A stretch of 64,000 bases of DNA from Nocardioides sp. CER19 (GCF_029846275.1 NZ_JARVWS010000004.1:434001-498000), one strand, 5' to 3'; numbered from the stretch's first letter, positions 7,809-17,191 are shown. The notes: generated from the sequence alone by a model not told the origin. Made by a program: numbers and translations.

Positions 7809-8684
7809 TTGCGTTTCCTGAACCGCTCCGCCGGTCGTCTTTCGCGCCACCGTCGCGGCCCCGTCGCCGGGCTTGCGGTACTGCTGCTCGGACTGCTCGT
7901 CAGCGGCGGCCTCTACGCCGCCCTCTCCCCCAGCTCCTCGGCCTCCTCGACGGCCAGCGACGAGCAGCTGGTCAAGGAGGGTCGTGAGCTCTTCCTGGTC
8001 GGCTGCGCCTTCTGCCACGGCCAGAACGGCGAGGGTCAGACCGACGTCAACGGCAAGCTGATCGGCCCGAGCCTCGTCGGCGTCGGCGCCGCGGCGGTCG
8101 ACTTCCAGGTCGGCACCGGCCGCATGCCGCTCGCCGCGCCCGGCCAGCAGGGGCCGGCCAAGCCGCAGACCTACAACGACGACGAGATCGCCGCCCTCGC
8201 GGCGTACGTCGCCTCGCTGGGCCCCGGCCCCGCCATCCCGACCGAGGCCGACTACTCGACCACCGGGCTCACCGACGAGGAGAAGCAGGCGGCGGTCGTC
8301 CGCGGCGGTCAGATCTTCCTGACCAACTGCACCGCGTGCCACAACTTCACGGGCGAGGGCGGCGCCATGCCGCGAGGCGGCTACGCGCCGCGCATCCTCG
8401 ACACCTCCCCCAAGCACATCTACGAGGCCATGCTGACCGGCCCCGGCCCGATGGACAACTTCTCCAACGGCAACCTGTCGCCGGAGGAGAAGCGTGACGT
8501 CATCGCCTACATCCAGTCCATGCGCGACCAGCCCGGCTTCGGCGGCTTCAGCCTCGGTGCGCTCGGCCCGGTGAGCGAGGGTCTGTTCGCCTGGATCGTG
8601 GGCCTCGGCGTCTGCGTGGCGTTCGCTGTCTGGATCGCGGCCCACACCACCCGTTCGACCAAGAAGAAGGAGTCGCAGGCGTGA
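7809..8684 (+). CDS. qcrC: Cytochrome bc1 complex diheme cytochrome c subunit
   Basis: A 291-residue membrane-anchored cytochrome cc. It has an N-terminal membrane segment (about residues 20-39), then two c-type heme sites, CAFCH at 66-70 and CTACH at 174-178, with candidate methionine ligands in GRMPLAAP and the later AMPRGG/PGPMDN region. A C-terminal membrane anchor (about 263-280) ends in a basic tail. In actinobacteria this diheme subunit replaces soluble cytochrome c and passes electrons directly to the aa3 oxidase CuA centre. The start is TTG 7809, with a weak GAGG ahead. The stop overlaps qcrA by four bases. Confidence 0.95.
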   Translation: MRFLNRSAGRLSRHRRGPVAGLAVLLLGLLVSGGLYAALSPSSSASSTASDEQLVKEGRELFLVGCAFCHGQNGEGQTDVNGKLIGPSLVGVGAAAVDFQVGTGRMPLAAPGQQGPAKPQTYNDDEIAALAAYVASLGPGPAIPTEADYSTTGLTDEEKQAAVVRGGQIFLTNCTACHNFTGEGGAMPRGGYAPRILDTSPKHIYEAMLTGPGPMDNFSNGNLSPEEKRDVIAYIQSMRDQPGFGGFSLGALGPVSEGLFAWIVGLGVCVAFAVWIAAHTTRSTKKKESQA

Positions 8685-9808
8685 GCGCCCCGACCAGCCA
8701 CGAGCCTGGGCACGAGCCTGGGCACGAGCCCATCAACGCGACGACGGACGCGCTGCTGCCCGACCCCGGCCTCCCGGGGCACGTGTGGCGGCCGACCGAC
8801 GTCGACGAGAGGGCCGAGAAGCGTGCCGAGCGCCAGGTCGCGACGCTCTTCGGCCTGTCGGCGATCTGCACCGTCCTCTTCGTCGTCTCCTACATCACCA
8901 TCAAGGGTGGCGTCGACGGCCACACCTTCATCGGCCTCGGCGCGTCCAACGTCGCCCTCGGCGTGAGCCTCGGCCTCGCCCTCCTCTTCATCGGCATCGG
9001 TGTCATCCAGTGGGCCCGCAAGCTCATGGGCGACCACGAGATCTCCGAGGAGCGGCACCCCGCCTCCTCTTCGGAGGCCGACCGCTCCCAGACCCTCGCC
9101 GCGCTCAACGCCGGCCTCGAGGAGTCCGGCATCGGCCGCCGGCCGCTGGTGCGCAACACGCTCCTCGGCTCCGTCGCCCTGCTGATCGCCCCGGCCGTCG
9201 TCATGCTCCGCGACCTCGGCCCGCTCCCCCACCAGGTCGTCGGCGAGTACCCGGGCGCCGGTCTCGAGCACACCATCTGGAACAAGGGCATGCGCGTCGT
9301 CCGCGACGTCGTCGGTACGCCGATCAAGGCGTCCGACATCCAGATCGGCGACCTGTTCAACGCCGAGCCGGAGGCGCTCTTCCCCACCGAGGAGAACGGC
9401 TACCCCGAGCTCGAGGGTGCCCACCGCCAGATCGCCAAGTCCAAGGCCGCGATCGTGATGCTGCGGATGGACCCCGCGGACATCGTCAGCGACGTGACCC
9501 GCAACTGGTCGGTCAACGGCATCGTGGCGTACTCCAAGATCTGCACGCACGTCGGCTGCCCGATCTCGCTCAACGAGCGGACCACGCACCACCTGCTGTG
9601 CCCCTGCCACCAGTCGACCTTCGACCTCGCCGACTCCGGCAAGGTCGTCTTCGGTCCGGCCGGCCGGCACCTGCCCCAGCTGCCGCTGGGCGTCGACGAC
9701 GAGGGCTACCTCATCGCGCTCAGCGACTTCCTCGAGCCGGTCGGCCCGAGCTACTGGGAGCGCAACACCAAGAGTCCCGAAGAGGTTGCTAAGGAGCTCA
9801 AGTCGTGA
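8681..9808 (+). CDS. qcrA: Cytochrome bc1 complex Rieske iron-sulfur subunit
   Basis: A 375-residue Rieske protein of the actinobacterial type, with three membrane helices (about residues 55-75, 86-108 and 160-177) instead of one. The 2Fe-2S ligands are in CTHVGC (288-293) and CPCH (307-310). It oxidises menaquinol together with QcrB and passes the electron to QcrC. The N-terminus carries a short HEPG tandem repeat encoded by a repeated 12-base unit (around 8699-8730). The gene overlaps qcrC by GTGA, and its own stop overlaps the qcrB GTG by four bases. Confidence 0.95.
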   Translation: MSAPTSHEPGHEPGHEPINATTDALLPDPGLPGHVWRPTDVDERAEKRAERQVATLFGLSAICTVLFVVSYITIKGGVDGHTFIGLGASNVALGVSLGLALLFIGIGVIQWARKLMGDHEISEERHPASSSEADRSQTLAALNAGLEESGIGRRPLVRNTLLGSVALLIAPAVVMLRDLGPLPHQVVGEYPGAGLEHTIWNKGMRVVRDVVGTPIKASDIQIGDLFNAEPEALFPTEENGYPELEGAHRQIAKSKAAIVMLRMDPADIVSDVTRNWSVNGIVAYSKICTHVGCPISLNERTTHHLLCPCHQSTFDLADSGKVVFGPAGRHLPQLPLGVDDEGYLIALSDFLEPVGPSYWERNTKSPEEVAKELKS

Positions 9809-11559
9809 GCATCGACACTTCCAAGGTGGCCGCCTCCAACAGGACCGCCGCCGTCGCCTCGAAGCCCTCCAAGGTGGGCGCCGCGGCCGGCTGGGCGGAT
9901 GAGCGCCTCGGCCTCGCGGCGATGGGCAAGAAGAACCTGCGCAAGGTCTTCCCCGACCACTGGTCGTTCATGCTCGGCGAGATCGCGCTGTGGTCGTTCG
10001 TCGTCCTGCTGCTCTCCGGTGTCTTCCTGACGCTGTGGTTCCGGCCGTCGATGGCCGAGGTGACCTACCAGGGCTCCTACAACCAGCTCCGCGGCATCAG
10101 CATGTCGGAGGCCTACGCGTCGGCGCTGAACATCAGCTTCGACGTGCGTGGCGGCCTCCTCATGCGCCAGATGCACCACTGGGCGGCCATGCTCTTCATC
10201 GCGGCGATGATGATCCACCTGCTGCGCGTGTTCTTCACCGGCGCGCACCGCAAGCCGCGTGAGCTCAACTGGGTGATCGGCTCGCTCCTGCTGCTGCTCG
10301 GCACCCTCGAGGGCTTCACCGGCTACTCGCTGCCGGACGACCTGCTCTCCGGTACCGGCATCCGGGCCGCCGACGGCTTCATCAAGTCGATCCCCATCGT
10401 CGGCACCTACATCTCGTTCTTCCTCTTCGGAGGCGAGTTCCCAGGCGACGCGATCATCCCGCGCCTCTACACGATCCACGTGCTGCTGATCCCAGGCCTG
10501 CTGCTGGCGCTGATCGCCGCTCACATGCTGCTGCTCGTCTACCACAAGCACACGCAGTGGCCTGGCCCCGGCCGCACCGAGAACAACGTCGTCGGCTTCC
10601 CGATGCTCCCGGTGTACGCCGCCAAGGCCGGCGGGTTCTTCTTCATCGTCTTCGGCGTCACCGCCCTCATGGGTGGTCTGATGTCCTTGAACCCGGTGTG
10701 GAAGTTCGGACCCTACGACCCGACGAAGGTCACGGCCGGCTCCCAGCCGGACTGGTACATGGGCTGGCCAGACGGCGCGCTGCGCATCATGCCGGGCATC
10801 GAGTCGCACTTCTGGGGCTCGACCTGGTCGTGGAACATCTTCCTGCCGATCATCGTCCTGCCCGGCCTGCTCTTCACCGTGCTGCTCCTGCTCCCCTTCA
10901 TCGAGGGCTGGATCACGGGTGACAAGCGCGAGCACCACCTGCTCCAGCGCCCGCGCAACGCTCCGACCCGGACGGCGACGATGGTCGCGCTGATGACCAT
11001 CTACGCCTGCTTCTGGGCCGCGGGCGGCAACGACCTGATCGCCATCAAGCTGCACGCCTCGATCAACCAGATCACGTACTTCCTGCGTGCTGCGGTGTTC
11101 ATCCTGCCGATCATCACGTTCCTCGTGACCCGCCGGATCTGCATCAGCCTCCAGCGCCACGACAACGAGATGCTCCTCCACGGCTACGAGAGCGGCGTCA
11201 TCATGCGGACGCCGGAGGGCAGCTACTACGAGAAGCACCTCCCGATCAGCGAGGCCAGGGCCTACACGCTCACGGTCCGCGACCGCAGCGCGGAGCAGCT
11301 CACCCCGGCGACGCAGGACGACACCAACGGCGTTCCTGCCCCGAAGGGTCGGCTCAGCGGCTTCCGCGACAAGATCCGCACGCTCTACTACGCGGACGAC
11401 GTCGACAAGCCGACGACCGCCGAGCTCGAGGAGGCGCACCACCACGCCGACCACGAGGCTCACGAGCTGGAGGCGCTCGACGGCCACTCGGCCGAGGGTC
11501 ACCACTTCGACGGCCGCCACCCGGTCTCGGAGGAGCCGATCCGACCCGAGCACCACTGA
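9805..11559 (+). CDS. qcrB: Cytochrome bc1 complex cytochrome b subunit
   Basis: A 584-residue cytochrome b, the quinol-oxidising core of the bcc complex. Heme-b histidines lie in MHHWAAMLFIAAMMIHLLRV and the later LIAAHMLLLVYHKH, each pair on helices around a GFTGYSLP turn. The Qo-site motif reads PDWYMGW, the actinobacterial form of PEWY. The C-terminal extension is long (about 170 residues beyond the usual core) and ends in a histidine- and acid-rich tail with 11 His in the last 46 residues. The GTG start overlaps qcrA. A very strong terminator follows 13 bases after the stop. Confidence 0.95.
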   Translation: MSIDTSKVAASNRTAAVASKPSKVGAAAGWADERLGLAAMGKKNLRKVFPDHWSFMLGEIALWSFVVLLLSGVFLTLWFRPSMAEVTYQGSYNQLRGISMSEAYASALNISFDVRGGLLMRQMHHWAAMLFIAAMMIHLLRVFFTGAHRKPRELNWVIGSLLLLLGTLEGFTGYSLPDDLLSGTGIRAADGFIKSIPIVGTYISFFLFGGEFPGDAIIPRLYTIHVLLIPGLLLALIAAHMLLLVYHKHTQWPGPGRTENNVVGFPMLPVYAAKAGGFFFIVFGVTALMGGLMSLNPVWKFGPYDPTKVTAGSQPDWYMGWPDGALRIMPGIESHFWGSTWSWNIFLPIIVLPGLLFTVLLLLPFIEGWITGDKREHHLLQRPRNAPTRTATMVALMTIYACFWAAGGNDLIAIKLHASINQITYFLRAAVFILPIITFLVTRRICISLQRHDNEMLLHGYESGVIMRTPEGSYYEKHLPISEARAYTLTVRDRSAEQLTPATQDDTNGVPAPKGRLSGFRDKIRTLYYADDVDKPTTAELEEAHHHADHEAHELEALDGHSAEGHHFDGRHPVSEEPIRPEHH

Positions 11560-11571
11560 TCGCAGCACCAC

Positions 11572-11615
11572 GCCGGGAGGGCCGGCCCGTCACCCGACGG
11601 GCCGGCCCTCCCGGC
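11572..11615 (+). terminator. Strong terminator after qcrB
   Basis: A perfect 20-pair stem (11572-11591 with 11596-11615) with loop ACCC, followed by ATTTC. It lies 12 bases after the qcrB stop and 63 bases before the LLM oxidoreductase start, so it ends the ctaE-qcrCAB transcript. Confidence 0.85.
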
Positions 11616-11678
11616 ATTTCGGAACATCGGCCCCGGCGGCCGCGTTGACCGGTCGACCAGCACTCCAGGAGGGAACCC

Positions 11679-12737
11679 ATGACGGATCTCGGCGCGACGC
11701 AGTTCGGACTCGACACCTTCGGGGACGTCACCTGGGACGCCGACGGCGCTCCTCTCCCCCACGCGCAGGTGCTGCGCAACGTCGTGGACGAGGCGGTCCT
11801 GGCCGAGCGGGTCGGCATCGACGCGTTCAGCGTCGGCGAGCACCACCGCGCCGACTTCGCGATCAGCGCGCCCGAGATCGTCCTGGCCACGATCGCCGGC
11901 CGCACCGAACGGATCATCCTCGGCACCGCGGTGACGGTGCTCAGCTCCGACGACCCCGTCCGGGTGTACGAGAAGACCGCCACCCTGGACGCGGTCTCCG
12001 GCGGCCGCGCGGAGGTCACCCTCGGCCGCGGCTCCTTCACCGAGTCCTTCCCGCTGTTCGGCTTCGACCTGTCCGACTACGAGCGGCTGTTCAGCGAGAA
12101 GCTCGACCTGTTCGCGCAGCTGCGCTCGGAGGGTCACGTCAGCTGGAACGGCAGCGTCCGCGGTCCGTTCCACGCCGAGGTCTACCCGAAGACCGAGCGC
12201 GGCTCCGTCAACGCCTGGGTCGGCGTCGGCGGCTCCCCCGAGTCGGTCGTCAGGGCCGCTCGCTACGGCTTCCCGCTGATGCTCGCGATCATCGGCGGCG
12301 ACGCGGCCCGCTTCGCGCCGTACGTCGAGCTCTACCACCGCGCCCTCGACGAGCTGAGCCCGGCGGCGGGCAAGCTGCCGGTCGGGGTGCACTCCCCCGG
12401 CTTCGTGTGGGACACCGACACCGAGGCTGCCGAGCTGCTCTTCCCGCACTTCAAGGCCAACCGCGACCGGATCGGCGCCGAGCGCGGCTGGCCGCCCGCC
12501 ACCCGCCGGGAGTACGACCACGAGATCGCCCAGGGCTCGCTCTACGCCGGCTCCCCCGAGACGGTGGCGCGCAAGATCGCGCGGACCGTGCGGACGCTGG
12601 GCGCGGCGCGGTTCGACCTCAAGTACAGCAACGGCACGATGCCGCACGAGCAGCTGATGCGGTCGATCGAGCTCTACGGCACCCAGGTGATCCCGCGGGT
12701 GCGCGAGCTCCTTGCGGAGCCAGTCCTAGAGGGCTGA
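11679..12737 (+). CDS. LLM-class flavin-dependent oxidoreductase
   Basis: A 352-residue luciferase-like monooxygenase with a TIM-barrel fold that uses FMNH2 or F420. The family segments seen are VGIDAFSVGEHHRADFAIS (about residues 46-64), the ERIILGTAVTVLSSDDPVRV strand, and GGRAEVTLGRGSFTESFPLFG near residue 107. The substrate cannot be inferred. The ATG at 11679 has an AGGAGGG ribosome site. The gene stands alone after the qcrB terminator and its 3' end overlaps the convergent L,D-transpeptidase by 12 bases, so no separate terminator lies between them. Confidence 0.88.
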   Translation: MTDLGATQFGLDTFGDVTWDADGAPLPHAQVLRNVVDEAVLAERVGIDAFSVGEHHRADFAISAPEIVLATIAGRTERIILGTAVTVLSSDDPVRVYEKTATLDAVSGGRAEVTLGRGSFTESFPLFGFDLSDYERLFSEKLDLFAQLRSEGHVSWNGSVRGPFHAEVYPKTERGSVNAWVGVGGSPESVVRAARYGFPLMLAIIGGDAARFAPYVELYHRALDELSPAAGKLPVGVHSPGFVWDTDTEAAELLFPHFKANRDRIGAERGWPPATRREYDHEIAQGSLYAGSPETVARKIARTVRTLGAARFDLKYSNGTMPHEQLMRSIELYGTQVIPRVRELLAEPVLEG

Positions 12738-13943
12738 GCCCTTGGCGTACTCGGCGAAGGACTCGGTCCAGTCGCCGTAGCCGTTGCCGAACTCCATCGG
12801 CCGGTTGGTTCCGGAGTACTCGACGACGTCGCCACGGCGGCTCATGTCGTAGAGCCACTTCGCGTTCGCCGTGCTCATGCCGGTGCAGCCGTGGGAGACG
12901 TTGGCGTAGCCCTGGGAGCCGACCGACCACGGCGCCGCGTGGATGAACTCACCGGAGTAGGTCAGCCGCATCGCCCACTGGACGTCGTCGAGGTCGTAGT
13001 ACTCGGGGTTGTTCTTGCCGATGCCGATCGTCTCCGAGCGCATCCGCTTGGTGGCGAACTTCTCGATGATGACCTTGGTGCCCGACCGGGTGGTGAAGCC
13101 GTCCTTGCCGGTGGTGATCGGGATCGTGCGGGCCAGCTTCTTGTTGACCCACACCTTCATCTGGTGGGTCTGGGTGTTGACGCGGTAGATGTGCGAGTCG
13201 CCGACGTGGAAGCTGAGCTTGCGGTCCTCCTGGCCGTAGACGCCGTTGCCCGCGGGCACCGAGTTGATGGCGACGTCGACGTCGACGTCGGTGCCGGCCT
13301 GCCAGTACGTTGCCGGCCGCCAGTGCGCCTCGTGGTCGCTCAACCAGTGCCACGAGCCCTTCTGAGCCGGCTGGCTCGTGACCGTCATGTGCCGCTCGAA
13401 CGCCTTCTTGTTGGTCACGGGGACGTCGAACGTGACGATCACCGGCATGCCGATCCCGACGGTCTCGCCGTTGAGCGGGGCCACCGACGGGTAGGTCTGC
13501 TGCTTGAGGCTCAGCGCCTCGGTCCTGAACCGCAGCCGGCGCTCGGTCGTGCCGCCCTGCTGACCCTGGGCCTTGGCGTCGAAGGTGTAGAGCGTGTCGG
13601 GCTCGAGGAGGTCGTCGGCCGTCCAGGAGGCGCCGTCGGCGGCCACCTTGCCGGTGATCGTCGTCTTGCCCGCGGTCAGCGTGACGCCCTCGAGGCGGCC
13701 GTCGGTGACCTTCGCGCTCACGCGGCGGTCGACCGGGACGCCGCGCTCGCCCTTGGCGACGTTGGAGGTGATCGCGACCGGGTCGGTCGGCGTCTGGGAC
13801 GGCGACGGGCTACCGCTGGTGCTGGCCTCGACACCCCCCGTATCGGGGGCGCCGTCGTCGGCCTGGCAGCCTGTCAGGAGAGCCGCAGCGGTCACGGCAC
13901 TCAGCAGCAGTGCCGCGGACTTGGCGTTGCGAAGGAACCCCAT
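12726..13943 (-). CDS. Lipoprotein L,D-transpeptidase with Ig-like domains
   Basis: A 405-residue cell-wall enzyme. A signal peptide ends in the lipobox LLTGC (Cys26), then comes a Ser/Thr/Pro linker, two Ig-like domains (about residues 55-240) and a C-terminal YkuD catalytic domain with the active-site triplet H351-G352-C353 in SHGCTGMS. Such enzymes make 3-3 cross-links in peptidoglycan outside the membrane. The order matches mycobacterial LdtMt2-type proteins. I start at ATG 13943, directly before the signal peptide; the frame is open further upstream, but there it runs through the terminator hairpin at 14031-14058. The gene lies between qcrB and ctaF. Confidence 0.92.
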   Translation of the reverse strand: MGFLRNAKSAALLLSAVTAAALLTGCQADDGAPDTGGVEASTSGSPSPSQTPTDPVAITSNVAKGERGVPVDRRVSAKVTDGRLEGVTLTAGKTTITGKVAADGASWTADDLLEPDTLYTFDAKAQGQQGGTTERRLRFRTEALSLKQQTYPSVAPLNGETVGIGMPVIVTFDVPVTNKKAFERHMTVTSQPAQKGSWHWLSDHEAHWRPATYWQAGTDVDVDVAINSVPAGNGVYGQEDRKLSFHVGDSHIYRVNTQTHQMKVWVNKKLARTIPITTGKDGFTTRSGTKVIIEKFATKRMRSETIGIGKNNPEYYDLDDVQWAMRLTYSGEFIHAAPWSVGSQGYANVSHGCTGMSTANAKWLYDMSRRGDVVEYSGTNRPMEFGNGYGDWTESFAEYAKGSAL

Positions 13944-14026
13944 GGCGTTCTCCAGACAGACGACTCGTTGGACAGGTCCTGGGACCCGGCCGGGCCCCAC
14001 CCTAACTTCCACTCCTCTTGGGACGG

Positions 14027-14058
14027 AAAAGCCCGCCGGCTGGTTGCAGCCGGCGGGC
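14027..14058 (-). terminator. Rho-independent terminator after ctaF
   Basis: A 12-pair stem (14031-14042 with 14047-14058), loop GTTG, and AAAA at 14027-14030, which reads as TTTT on the minus strand. It lies 21 bases past the ctaF stop and ends the ctaC-ctaD-ctaF transcript. Confidence 0.88.
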
Positions 14059-14079
14059 CTTCGTGATCTGTCTGTGACC

Positions 14080-14496
14080 TCAGTGGGCGTGCTCGCCCCG
14101 GTAGTACTCGAAAACGAGGCCCGCGAGGGCGATCGCACCGAGGGCGCCGCCGATGATCATCAGCCAGTAGGCGGCCATCGCCGCACCGAACACGATGATG
14201 GCGAGCGTCGCGCCGCACCACAGCGGCCACCACGAGTACGGCGGGAAGAAGCCGAGCTCGCCGGCACCGTCGGCGATCTCGCCGTCCTTGCGGTCCTCCG
14301 GGCGCGCCTCCATCCGCTTCGCGTGGAAGCCGAGGTAGAGCGACACCATGCCGGTCAGCAGCGTGGCCATGGTGAGCGCCGAGGTGCCCGTCCAGTCCAG
14401 GCCGTGCTCCGACGCGCCGGTGACCAGCGCGTAGGCCGGGGTGACCAGCACGAAGAAGATGGTGCAGGCCACGAAGATCCAGGTCTCGGACTTCAT
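14080..14496 (-). CDS. ctaF: Cytochrome c oxidase subunit IV (actinobacterial type)
   Basis: A 138-residue membrane protein with four hydrophobic segments (about residues 5-25, 34-52, 86-105 and 108-126), the normal size and layout of actinobacterial CtaF. It stabilises the aa3 oxidase and has no cofactor ligands. The segment between helices is hydrophilic (KRMEARPEDRKDGEI). The ATG at 14496 overlaps the last base of the ctaD stop, so the two genes are tightly coupled. It is the last gene of ctaC-ctaD-ctaF. Confidence 0.93.
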   Translation of the reverse strand: MKSETWIFVACTIFFVLVTPAYALVTGASEHGLDWTGTSALTMATLLTGMVSLYLGFHAKRMEARPEDRKDGEIADGAGELGFFPPYSWWPLWCGATLAIIVFGAAMAAYWLMIIGGALGAIALAGLVFEYYRGEHAH

Positions 14497-16205
14497 CAGG
14501 CGTCACCTTCCGTGTGCGTGGACTTGCCGGGGATGTGGACCGCGAGCTCGTCCTCGGACTCCAGCTCGAGCGCCGCGATCTCGGGGTGGTGCAGGTCGAA
14601 CGCCGGGGACTCCGACCGGATCCGCGGAAGCACCGAGAAGTTGTGGCGCGGCGGCGGGCAGGACGTGGCCCACTCGAGCGAGCGGCCCCAGCCCCACGGG
14701 TCGTCGACCTCGACCTTGGGCGCCTTGCGGGTCACCCACAGGTTGAGGAACCACGGCACCATCGAGAGGCTCAGCAGGAACGCGCCCACCGTCGAGACCT
14801 GGTTGAGCGTCTCGAACCCGTCGGACGGCAGGTAGTCGGCGTACCGGCGCGGCATGCCCTCGACGCCCAGCCAGTGCTGGACGAGGAAGGTGGTGTGGAA
14901 GCCGATGAACAGCAGCCAGAAGTGGATCTTGCCGAGACGCTCGTTGAGCATCTTGCCGGTCAGCTTGGGCCACCAGAAGTAGAAGCCGGCGAACATCGCA
15001 AACACGACGGTGCCGAAGACCACGTAGTGGAAGTGGGCGACCACGAAGTAGGAGTCCGAGACGTGGAAGTCCAGCGGCGGGCTGGCCAGGATGACGCCGG
15101 TCAGACCACCGAAGAGGAAGGTGGTCAGGAAGCCGATCGACCAGAGCATGGGGGTGTCCATGCTGATCGAGCCGCCCCACATGGTGCCGATCCAGTTGAA
15201 GAACTTCACGCCGGTCGGCACCGCGATGAGGAAGGTCATGCCGGAGAAGAACGGCAGGTCGACCGCACCGGTGACGAACATGTGGTGGGCCCACACGGCG
15301 ACGGACAGCACCGCGATGCCGGTCGTCGCGCCGACCAGGCCGACGTAGCCGAAGATCGGCTTGCGGCTGAAGACCGGCAGGATCTCGGAGATGATGCCGA
15401 AGAACGGCAGCGCGATGATGTAGACCTCGGGGTGCCCGAAGAACCAGAACAGGTGCTGCCAGAGGATCGCGCCGCCGTGGGAGGCGTCGAAGACGTGCGC
15501 GCCGAGCTGGCGGTCGGCTTCGAGCGAGAGCAGCGCACCGGCGAGGACCGGGAACGCGATCAGGACGAGCAGCGACGTGATGAGGGTGTTCCAGACGAAG
15601 ATCGGCATCCGGAACATCGTCATGCCGGGGGCACGCATGCAGATGATGGTCGTGATGAAGTTGACCGCGCCGAGGATGGTGCCGAGACCGGCCATCCAGA
15701 GGCCCATGATCCAGAGGTCACCGCCGACGCCGGGGCTTCGGACGGCGTCCGACAGCGGCGTGTAGGCGAACCAGCCGAAGTCGGCGGCACCGAGCGGGGT
15801 CAGGAAGCCGGACGCGGCGATGAGGCCACCGAAGAGGAACAACCAGTAGCTGAACATGTTCAGTCGCGGGAACGCGACGTCAGGCGCACCGATCTGCAGC
15901 GGCATGATCGCGTTGCCGAAGGCGAAGAACAGCGGCGTCGCGAAGAGCAGCAGCATGATCGTGCCGTGCATGGTGAAGAGCTGGTTGTAGAGCTCCTCGT
16001 TGACGATCTGGTTGCCGGGGAAGGCCAGCTCCGCGCGGATGATCAGCGCCATCACGCCGCCGATGAGGAACCAGGCGAACGCCGTGACGAAGTAGAGCTT
16101 GCCGATCAGCTTGTGGTCGGTGGTCGTCAGCAGACGGTAGGCCAGCTGCCCCAACGGCCGGCGCCCGCTCGGGGTCGCGGTCGAGGGCGATGCGGTCGCG
16201 GTCAC
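14496..16205 (-). CDS. ctaD: Cytochrome c oxidase subunit I
   Basis: A 569-residue heme-copper oxidase core subunit with about twelve membrane helices. The CuB/Tyr motif is in WFFGHPEVYIIALPFFGI, further CuB histidines are in WAHHMFVTGAV, and the heme a / a3 ligands are in VAHFHYVVFG. The low-spin heme ligand helix has TMHGTIMLLLF near residue 75. It reduces oxygen to water and pumps protons. A start at 16205 gives a four-base overlap with the ctaC stop. The N-terminus is rich in Thr/Ser/Ala before RRPLGQLAYRLL, a usual actinobacterial feature. Confidence 0.97.
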   Translation of the reverse strand: MTATASPSTATPSGRRPLGQLAYRLLTTTDHKLIGKLYFVTAFAWFLIGGVMALIIRAELAFPGNQIVNEELYNQLFTMHGTIMLLLFATPLFFAFGNAIMPLQIGAPDVAFPRLNMFSYWLFLFGGLIAASGFLTPLGAADFGWFAYTPLSDAVRSPGVGGDLWIMGLWMAGLGTILGAVNFITTIICMRAPGMTMFRMPIFVWNTLITSLLVLIAFPVLAGALLSLEADRQLGAHVFDASHGGAILWQHLFWFFGHPEVYIIALPFFGIISEILPVFSRKPIFGYVGLVGATTGIAVLSVAVWAHHMFVTGAVDLPFFSGMTFLIAVPTGVKFFNWIGTMWGGSISMDTPMLWSIGFLTTFLFGGLTGVILASPPLDFHVSDSYFVVAHFHYVVFGTVVFAMFAGFYFWWPKLTGKMLNERLGKIHFWLLFIGFHTTFLVQHWLGVEGMPRRYADYLPSDGFETLNQVSTVGAFLLSLSMVPWFLNLWVTRKAPKVEVDDPWGWGRSLEWATSCPPPRHNFSVLPRIRSESPAFDLHHPEIAALELESEDELAVHIPGKSTHTEGDA

Positions 16206-17191
16206 TGGTTGTCTCCTTCAGAATCAGCGCTGTCGCCGCCCACCTGGCCACCCTCGCCGCCGGGCTGGGTGTTGAGACCGTCCTGCGTGTAGGCCTCCGA
16301 GCCGCCGAGCAGGGGCTTCGTGGTCTCGCGACCCTTGTTCTGCAGGTCCTGGAGGTAGCTCGCGTAGTCGGCCTCGCTGACCACCTTGACGTTGAACAGC
16401 ATGCGCGAGTGGTAGGTGCCGCAGAGCTCGAAGCACTTGCCCTTGAACTCGCCGAGGCGCGTCGGGGTGATCGCGTAGTGGTTCACACGGCCCGGGACGA
16501 CGTCCATCTTCATGATGAAGGCGGGGACGCCGAAGTCGTGGATGACGTCGGGGCTGTGCAGGTTGAAGCGCGTGGTCTCGCCCACGGGCAGCACCAGCGT
16601 CGGGATGCGCTCCGCGGTGCCGGCCTCGTAGACGTAGCTGTCGTAGGGGAACTTCATGTCGGTCGGGTCGTCGTCGGCCGAGCCGTCGCGGGTGCCGATC
16701 CCGTAGTTGAACGTCCAGGACCACTGCTGGCCGACGACCTCGATCGTGTTGTCGACCTTGCCCTCGTCGAGCATGATGTTCTGGGTCCGGACCGTGTGGG
16801 TGAAGAACACGATGACCATGAGGACCGGCGCGATCGTGTAGAAGATCTCGATCGGCAGGTTGTAGCGCGTCTGGACGGGGATGTCCGCCTCGCTGCGGCG
16901 GCGGTAGCGCCAGATGGACCAGAAGATCAGGCCCCAGACGATGACTCCGGTGATCATCGCGGCGATCCAGGCGCCCTGCCACAGCGAGAGGTTGTGCTCG
17001 CCCTGGGCCGAGGCGGGATCGGGCATGGCCGCCCGCTTCCACTCGTCCTTCGTCTCCGACGAGCAGCCCCCCAGCAGTACGACGGCGGCGGCCAGCGCGA
17101 CCAACAGGGACGTCTTCCCCGCCAGTCGCCGGCCCCCCGGCTTTCCGGGCAAGTGCAGACCCACGAACGAGCCTCTCTCTCGAGCATTCAC
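16202..17191 (-). CDS. ctaC: Cytochrome c oxidase subunit II (lipoprotein)
   Basis: A 329-residue CuA-bearing subunit. The signal sequence ends in the lipobox VLLGGC (Cys43), followed by two membrane helices and an extracytoplasmic cupredoxin domain. CuA ligands are seen in the His of LHSPDVIHDFGVP and in KCFELCGTYHSRM (two Cys, Glu, His, Met). The aromatic patch QQWSWTFNY is the usual electron entry point, here receiving electrons from QcrC. An insertion around GIGTRDGSADDDPTDMK lies inside the cupredoxin domain, as in other actinobacteria. It is the first gene of ctaC-ctaD-ctaF and is divergent from the cysteine desulfurase gene. Confidence 0.96.
   Translation of the reverse strand: MNARERGSFVGLHLPGKPGGRRLAGKTSLLVALAAAVVLLGGCSSETKDEWKRAAMPDPASAQGEHNLSLWQGAWIAAMITGVIVWGLIFWSIWRYRRRSEADIPVQTRYNLPIEIFYTIAPVLMVIVFFTHTVRTQNIMLDEGKVDNTIEVVGQQWSWTFNYGIGTRDGSADDDPTDMKFPYDSYVYEAGTAERIPTLVLPVGETTRFNLHSPDVIHDFGVPAFIMKMDVVPGRVNHYAITPTRLGEFKGKCFELCGTYHSRMLFNVKVVSEADYASYLQDLQNKGRETTKPLLGGSEAYTQDGLNTQPGGEGGQVGGDSADSEGDNQ

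Noticed and set aside
8699..8730. Repeated 12-base units at the start of qcrA.
   Set aside because: They encode the HEPG repeat of a low-complexity N-terminus; not an independent element.
9751..11571. A 606-codon minus-strand frame antisense to qcrB.
   Set aside because: Shadow of qcrB; no start context or recognisable domain.
12726..12737. The 12-base overlap of the LLM oxidoreductase and L,D-transpeptidase 3' ends taken as a possible frameshift.
   Set aside because: Both proteins have normal C-termini, and tail-to-tail overlaps of this size are common.
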